From positions 1 to 11,489 of the forward strand of contig JAGOBX010000066.1 of NCBI GenBank assembly GCA_017999075.1: 11,489 nucleotides of DNA, read 5' to 3'. Origin of the DNA: JAGOBX01 sp017999075 [NCBI: Candidatus Babelota bacterium]. GTDB taxonomy: Bacteria; JAGOBX01. This document shows, piece by piece, positions 1-8,100 of this stretch (positions are counted from its first letter, which is position 1; each line of letters starts with the position of its first letter). The notes beneath the pieces were generated by a model that worked only from the letters and a program-made list of their open reading frames with translations, did not search any database and had not been told where the DNA came from. Made by a program: the position numbers and the translations under genes.

Positions 1-3000
1 AAATCCGCGTTGTCTGACTGCATTATCTGGTAATTGCTTACTGTGCCGTTATACGGTGTCCATACAAGCTGAACTTCGCCTGGGTTCGGATTTGTATATT
101 GTGTGATTTCAAACTGCGGCGCTCCGCTGTTATTTCCTGCTTGAACATTATAAAGAACATTTGACTTAGCTAAAACATTTCCATTAATATCATATGCTTC
201 CATATCCATTAAATAGTATTCACCTGGCTGCAATCCAGTAATTGTCCATTGTTTTAGAGAAGGTAAACCAAGATTTACTTCAATCTCATTATCAGTAAAC
301 ATAGTTCCAATATCATACCAAAGTTTATAATATTGAAGATTCGGAATATTATCAGTCCAACTAATCGTTATTTCTCCTTGATTTAAATTTTGTACAGAAC
401 TTAACATTATCGCTTCAGGAATATAAACACCTATAACTTCAATTGTCTGATACGGAGTTACTTCTTTGATAATTCCGTTTGCGTCAAGTGCATTAACTCT
501 AACGTAAAATAACCCGCTATCGTCAATATTATTTATTGTATAAAAATTATTAAATATTTCCGGTTCAGATTCATAATTATAAAAATTTTCATTTTTCGAA
601 TAAACTACTGTATATTTCACAACATCCTGCAGAGTTGAATTTGCCCATTGCAAATAAATTTGTCCAGCAGCAGGATTAGTTATTGATGTAATACTAAATG
701 AAGAACCTGAATTTTGGTCAAAACCGCATACATATCTGCTTAAAACCGGAGTATGCCCTACTATCTGACCTTGATAAATTGCTAAAACAACAACATAATA
801 AGTATCTGAATAATCTAAATTATTAATAGAATATTGAGTTGAAGTTATTCCTGAACCTATTATTTCCGGAGTAGCAAATAAATTATTTTTTCTAACCTGA
901 ATTCTATATTCATCAACTAACCCATTATACGCTCTCCATTCAAAAGAAACATTTCCAGGAGTATTATTAGTCACTTGAAGTAACTCAAATACATTTTCCG
1001 AACCTCCTGCATATTCATATATTCCTCTTGAAAAATTTGCAGATTGGTAATTTTCATTAATTGACATTACTGCAATATAATATCCTATATTCGGTTGCAA
1101 GCCACTTAAAACTGCCTGTAAATTATTATTCACAAAATTTCTAGGTGAGTTTTCATTTATTTGTGAAACACTGTCATATACAACAGAATATCCTATTATT
1201 CCTGCGCTATTATCTGCGCTCCAAGCTAAACTTATTTCTCCATTATTAGGTCCGCGCGAATATGAAGTGATATCAAAAGCAGTACCGCTTATATTATTCG
1301 GAGCACTGTTTTTTATCTGTATTCCAGAATAACCTATTTCATTACCACTGCTATTATATGCTCTAACTTCAACTTTATAAGAAGTATCAGGAAATAAAGC
1401 TACAAGCATCAAATAATTTCCTGTAATTTGTTCACTTGAATATTCATTGCCGCTGAAATCAGGATTAGCTCCACGTTCATACCACACTTTAAAAAATGAA
1501 ACATCCTGAATATAACTGTTCCAGTTCACTTCAATACTTCCACCAACATTACCATCGGTTAAAGTCATTGTAATATTAGGCTGACTAGTTCCAGATCCTG
1601 TAACATAAATTTCCCAAGGAAGTGTCGGTTCTCCGTACGAATTATATTTGCTTCCATCCCAAACAACACCCTGAACTCTGAATTGATAAGTATCTCCGCC
1701 TGTTATTCCAAATATTGTTGCATTATTTCCTGAAAAAATTGTCACATCTGGAGTCCAATTAATTTCTCCTCTTTTTTGATATTCTACTCTATACGCCGGA
1801 ACCGTCAATTCAGGATTACTATTCCATCCTATGAATACACTGTTATCTCCCTGTTGATTAAGAAAGTTTATTGCAAAAACATCACCTGAAGTGCCGCTGC
1901 CATTCGCATATCCTGGGACTACAAAAGTCTGTGCTTTTTTTGTATAAGCATCCCACGCTTCAACTTGTATGTAATATGTTTCTCCCACATTTAATCCGGT
2001 TATCGTAAAAAATGCTTCATTTATGAATTCACCTGCTATCTGAGCATTTGACATTTCATAATTGTTAGCATATAATACCTTATAATAATTGAATGTTCCT
2101 TGATATGCCGACCATTCCAAGTATATTTCTCCGGTATATGGAGAATTCATATTTGTAATAACAAACAAAGTATCTCCGCCTGTACCGCCTTGACCGTTAA
2201 CATATATTGATCTTATCGGAGTTTGCTCAAGCATGTTTCCCATATCCCAGCGTTCTACTCTAAAATAATATGTATCCCCGAATAATATATTATTAACTAT
2301 GAACAAGGTATCTGTAATATAATCTGCCACAATTGTAGAATTAGTCATTGATGGATCAGAAGAATGTGAACGGAATACTTTATAAACCCCAGAATAATTT
2401 GAAGATGTCCACTCAAGATATACTTCACCTTGATTTGATGTATTATATATTTCTTTTATTTCAAAAGATTCTTGACTTCCACCACCGGTAGAAGCACTCA
2501 CATTTTCAATAAAATTCGATTTACCGAGTATTTGCCCTTGTTCATTATACGCTTCAATCTGTACCCTATAATTCTGACCCTGAGTCAACTGAGTTATTTC
2601 ATACATATTATTAGAAGCATATATTTCATTCAGTACAATTTTTTCTAAAGAAAAACTTGTTCCAGGTCCAGTTTCATATGTTATTGTATAATAATATACA
2701 TTTTGTAAAGAATGTCCCCATGAAAGAGATATTGCACCATAATTACTTGTACTAGGATATCCAGACAAATAAATATTTTCCTGAGGCCCTGACTCGTTCA
2801 TTCCTAAAATGTATCTAACTGCAACAGGTGTAGGCAATCCTGAAGCTACATCATTTATATATCCTTGAACTTTAAAGAAATAAGTATCATTATATTGTAT
2901 ATTCATTATTGTAAACGCATTGTCAGTTAACAAATCTGTAGACTGAATATTCTCAGAAAATTCAGGATGTGTAGAATAAATTACTTTATAGTGATTAACT

Positions 3001-5165
3001 TCGTAATTTTGAGACGGGTTCCATTGAACAAATACTTCACCTTGAATTAAATTTTCTATCATAGTAATTTCAAATTCATTTACAGGAGGCTGTTCAGGTG
3101 CTGGAATAAATTTTACAATTTCATTATTAGTATATATATTTGAAGGCGAATAAGTTCCATTATAATATATCATAGCCTGTACTCGAAAAATATAAGTATC
3201 ATTATCATTCAAATTCTGAATTTCAGAAGATAATAAATCAGTAGGTTCACTAAAATACCAATAATTATTTTTCAGACTTTTATATTCTATTCGGTAATAA
3301 TTATAATTCCCTGAATAATTTCTTGTCCAGCTTACATTAACTTTTCCAGGTTCCAATACTTCTACGTTCTGTAAACTAAATGCAGGCGCATTTATTGTAT
3401 GCTGCTGCTGGTTAGTTTTATGTATAATATCTCCGCCAATTTTATACGATTCTATTCCAAAATAATAAGTCATTCCAGGCTGCATTCCAGTCAAAGTATA
3501 AGATAAAACATTCCCCACATCAATTTTATTAGAGTTCAAATTCAAACTTACAGAATCATAAACTAATCTATATCCAGTTACTCCAAAATCAGTATAATCT
3601 ACCGAATCTGTGGTCCATGCGATTTGAACGTTTCCGTTTTCATTTGAACTAATATTTGAAATATTAAACCATCCTACAGTTCCGTTGGAAGATGTAGCAT
3701 TTTGTTCACTTGTAGAATTTATTACATTTCCAGTTACCCCAAGAGATAATACTTTAAAATAATATTTAGTTTCAGGAACAAGTCCTTTTATTTGTATTGA
3801 CAAATCTATTCCATCTTCTTTTGTAAATGCTTCGCCTTCTTTATTCAGCATAGTAACATTAGGCTGGCGTGAATATATAGCTTTATAACCAACTACTCCG
3901 CCTGATATTAAATCAGCAGAATATTTTACCCAAATTGATCCGATATATTCTCCATAACCTTTATCAATTATAGCAAATGGTGGAGGAGTTATACCTGTTT
4001 TTTTGGACAAAACCAGCTGTTCAGGAGCTTCATAAAATACTGAATTATTATTTGTAACCGCAATAACAGAAACTCTATATAAATCTCCCGCAGTTAATCC
4101 TGTAAACTCAAAATTATCAATCAATCCCAATCTTACCTGATATTCCCTCTCAAATTCATTACTGCCAGAATCTGTTCTTATCTGCGTCGACACTATATAT
4201 CCTGTTACTTCTGGAACAGTTCTATCCAATCTCGGCCATTTTACAAAAATTGAACCATCGGCAGAACCTCCGCGCAATTCCGATATATTGAAAACTATTG
4301 TTTTAGTAACTTTACTTGAAGTGGATACCTGAACAGGATTAGATAATACTGTTTGAGAAATTTTCACTTCTGATGAATTATAAGCTTCAATAGTTATATT
4401 ATAACTTACTCCAGGAGCTAAATCCTCTACAAAATAAGCATTATTATATGGAGGAAATAATTTTATACTTTGACCTGAATATGATATTGCATAAGATGGA
4501 GCTCCGCTAACAGTAACGGCAGTCCATTTAACTATATAATATGCGGCGCCCTGATAATCTGACCATTCAATCCATATTCCATCGCTGTCAGGAGATACAG
4601 CATTCATAATTCTAAAATTATAAGGTATAATCAATTCTTTCTGAGGAGTCACTTTTGTCGGAAGATTATTTTCAATTAACCGCACGCTAAAATTATATGT
4701 TTTTCCTGATAATACCTCTATTTCCGCAGAAGTTGTGGATATAAATCCAGGGTATTCCTGCAATAATTCCCCGCCAGGAGTATACGTATAAAACAATTTA
4801 TATGTTCCATTATCTACTATAGCATTCCAGTTTATTGTCGCTTTATTGGTTGAACTGCTGTATATTGCAGAACTTATTTCAAAAACCTGTTCCGGAACAA
4901 CATATGTATATTCAGGAGTTGTTTTTAATAATTCTCCGGTAGAACTGTATGATTTAACTACAAAAGTATATGTGCGGCCAGGATATACAGGTACAACAGC
5001 TTCCCCTAATGTTTTATTTAATAAATCACGTGAAACGCTTGTTAGTTTTTCTCCCTCCAGAATGTATGAATATTCAACAACATATTTTCCAAAATTATCT
5101 GACACATCAGGTTCCCATAACACTTTAACATTATTCAGATATTGAACTGCATTTTTTATTACAAA
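1..5165 (-). repeat. Array of at least 18 fibronectin type III modules (residues 1810 to window edge)
   Basis: Modules begin at residues 1810, 1904, 1993, 2101, 2206, 2309, 2405, 2507, 2606, 2710, 2810, 2906, 3006, 3106, 3202, 3299, 3395 and 3494. The last is cut by the window edge. Spacing is 89-108 residues. Most open with F-x-I, then a G-x-[VI]-x-[LV]-x-W strand (for example GEVYLEW, GEIYLEW, GNVSFEW), a Y-[KR]-[VIL]-x-[YR] strand, an L-x-x-[GN]-x-x-Y-x-[FV]-x-V-x-A strand and a V-x-[GA] linker. This is the FN3 fold. Several linkers are Gly/Ser/Thr-rich (around 2705, 2800, 2900 and 3000). The module at 2206 has Tyr where the core Trp normally stands (SIWVKY). Bacterial FN3 strings usually serve as spacers or binding stalks in surface proteins and carbohydrate-active enzymes. 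No catalytic domain is visible here. Confidence 0.9.
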
Positions 5166-8100
5166 ATCACGCGGCGGCATTTTGTATGCTGTTTTTAAAT
5201 CAGAAATCTGAGTTTTTCTACTGGAAGCATCATATCCTACAATAATAAAATTATAATCCTTGTAATATAAAATAGTTCCTGGTTTTAATATTGCTCCTGC
5301 ATTATCCAAAGCAAGTTCCGGAACTATATGACTGGTTTTTCCAGCCAACTGATTTTTAGGAATTTTAAATTCATAATTATCTACCGTAGGAATTTTTGGA
5401 GCGGCAGAACCGTAAATTTCAAAATCCATATCTATTTTTTTACCTAAATCTTTTGCTCCAATAAATAATTTCCCTGCATTCGGATTAGGCATATTTACAT
5501 TAAATTCTTTTGATATTTCACCTTCAGCAAGAGCGCTTGCGGCTTTTTCTGAAGTTATTCCTGCATTTGCAAAAGTAATCGGAGAATAAGTTTTATTTTC
5601 TGGAACTCCGTTTTTAACCAATATTCCGCTTACATTAGCTGATAATGACTGAATATTATCTAAACTATAAACATTTATAGTAACAGGATTCACGCTTACA
5701 ATGTCTCCTTCAGGAGCAGAAGTCATTAGTCCTTTTGTCAACGATGTTGTTAATGTAACTTTCAATTTATTCAAGCCTGCTTCTGCGGCTTTTATTTTAG
5801 CTACAACCCATACATCAACATACTGTTCGTTGTTACTCCACTCAAGACGTATTTTTTCACTTTCAACAAATGAACCTGTTGTAAATTTTGGTTTCATTTT
5901 TATTTCATCGCTTCCATCGCCGGCCATATTATCAATTTTAAAAATCTGTTTACCCACATTTCCGCTGACAGGAGCTACAATTTTCGAAGCTTCCGCATTG
6001 CCTCTGAACTGCCATTTTATAGTATATTCCTCAGCTTCAGGAGCAGGATCAAATGACACTCCTATAATTCCTTTTCCGTCAATTGTAACCACAGGTTTTA
6101 ACATATCGGCAGTCAAGTTCGCAATCGTGAAATCTGCAGGTATATTTAAAGTTCCCGTATATTTATATACTTTTTCAGTAACAGACGCAGGTACTAAATT
6201 TATCGGGTTTTTACCAGTTGCAATTATATCAAAAGGCAATTCCGCAGTTGATTTTGTTAAAGTTATTTTAACCGGCACATCTGTTACAGAATAAGCAGCA
6301 TCTTTTTCATCATAATACGTTACTGTTATTGCAGGAATCTGATTAGTATATTCCAAATTTGACATTACTGCTTGAACAGTAACATTTTCGTTAGGAACAA
6401 CATTTGCCCCATCCTGAGGTTTTAAAAATACTGCCGTAGCATTTGTGATTTCAAACTTAACTTTCCCTTTTTTTAAATCTTTGGAGATTAAAACATTTCC
6501 TGTAAACTGCACTGCAGATTTTTTCTGTATTGTCCCGATTTTAACAGATTTTTGGGCCGCAGATATTACTGAATACGGCAATGTTTCAGGAAGTTTATTC
6601 AAAATAGTTTTTGACGGCTGATCAGTCGTATATGCCGCTCCGTTTTTATCAATATATTTCACGCTGATATTTAAAACTTCAGGCATTGAAACTTCTTCAC
6701 TTGATATAACAGCAGCTATCCCTACTTCACTTCCATAATTCAAAGTTAACCCGCTTATAGGTTTTATTATTCCGCCAACAGGATCAGTTACTTCCAAAAC
6801 TGCTTCTCCATCTTTACAACTATCACTGATTTTAATCTTTCCTGAATATAAAACAGCTACAGGCGGAACAGGAGTTATTCCAAAATTCACAGGATATTTG
6901 ACTCCGGCTGCTAATGCGTTTTCAGGTAAAACTTCAGGAAGTTTTGTCAATATTATATTTTCTGTTTTATACGCCGCGTTGTTTGCATCTGTATATTTTA
7001 CTGTTATAGCAAAACCTTCGGGAATTACAGCTTCTCCGCTCGATATTCCAGATAAAATCGTTATTTCATTTCCGCCGGCAACTATCTGGATATTCTCATT
7101 TGCCATCGGTTTTAAATGTATTCCGCCGGCAACAACAGATTCAAGTATAACAGCTCCGCGTCTTGTGGTTTGCGGCAACCTGAGTTTTCCCGAATACAAA
7201 ATAGCAACTTTTGGAACAGGTATCGTCCCTATAGTTATTGATTTCGGAGCAGTGGTCAAAATAGCTTCAGGAAGTATTTCAGCAGTTTTAGCTAAACTTA
7301 CATTCTCATTTTTATATGCATTTCCCGCTTCATCAGCATATTTTACATTAAGTATCATAGCCTCAGGAACTACTGCTTCGCCACTTGATATAACAGCATC
7401 AAATATTATTTCTTTTCCTTCTTTTGTTGCTTGAACAACTTCATTGTTTATAGGTTTTACAATTCCGCCTATCCCGCCTGAAACTTCAACAGTAATAATT
7501 CCTTTTTTGGCTGCAGGATCAAGAATCATTTTCCCGCGGTAAACAATCGCGTCTTTCTTATCCATTCTGATACCGATTTCAATCTTCTTCAATCCGGCTT
7601 TCACCAAACTCGCCATACCTGGCATTTCTTCAGCTTTTTTAAGTTCAACTGTTCCCTGATGCGTTATTGTTCCTATTTTGTTTTTTATTATATATTTTAC
7701 ATTTAAAGCTGCTGCAGCTTCCATCGGCATTAAAGAATTCGGAAATGCGGCGCCTTCGATTTTTATAACATTATTTGGAGCTGCTTCAGTTACAAATGCA
7801 GGCAATAAACTTGCATCTGCTTCCTGCAATTCTATAGTCAATAATCCGTCTTTCGCATCAGCAGGAACTTTCAGTTCAGAGCGATACATAACTGTCGGAA
7901 CAGCAATAAATCTGGTCTGAAACAAGGTTTCATTTTGTCTTACTTCTATATTTATAGGCATTTCTATCGGAGATTCCACTGTGAATCCACCGTCTTCAGC
8001 AACTTCTATTTTCTGACCGTTTGCAGTTACAGTAAATTTTATTGCAACCTGTTTCATTTGTTTTACAATATGTGCCGGTTTTCCAAGGTCAGCTACTTCA

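Noticed and set aside
5701-7434. Open frames on the plus strand (5701-6294, 6898-7434)
   Set aside because: They lie antisense to the repeat array of the giant gene, have no ribosome site, and give hydrophobic Phe/Ser/Ile-rich translations typical of the reverse complement of a Lys/Glu/Ala-rich gene. Shorter plus-strand frames at 4846, 7678, 7935, 8563 and 9665 fail for the same reason.
6228-7910. The 115-residue units as DNA-level direct repeats or recombination hotspots
   Set aside because: Similarity is clear in protein motifs but codons differ widely; I see no long identical DNA stretches between units.
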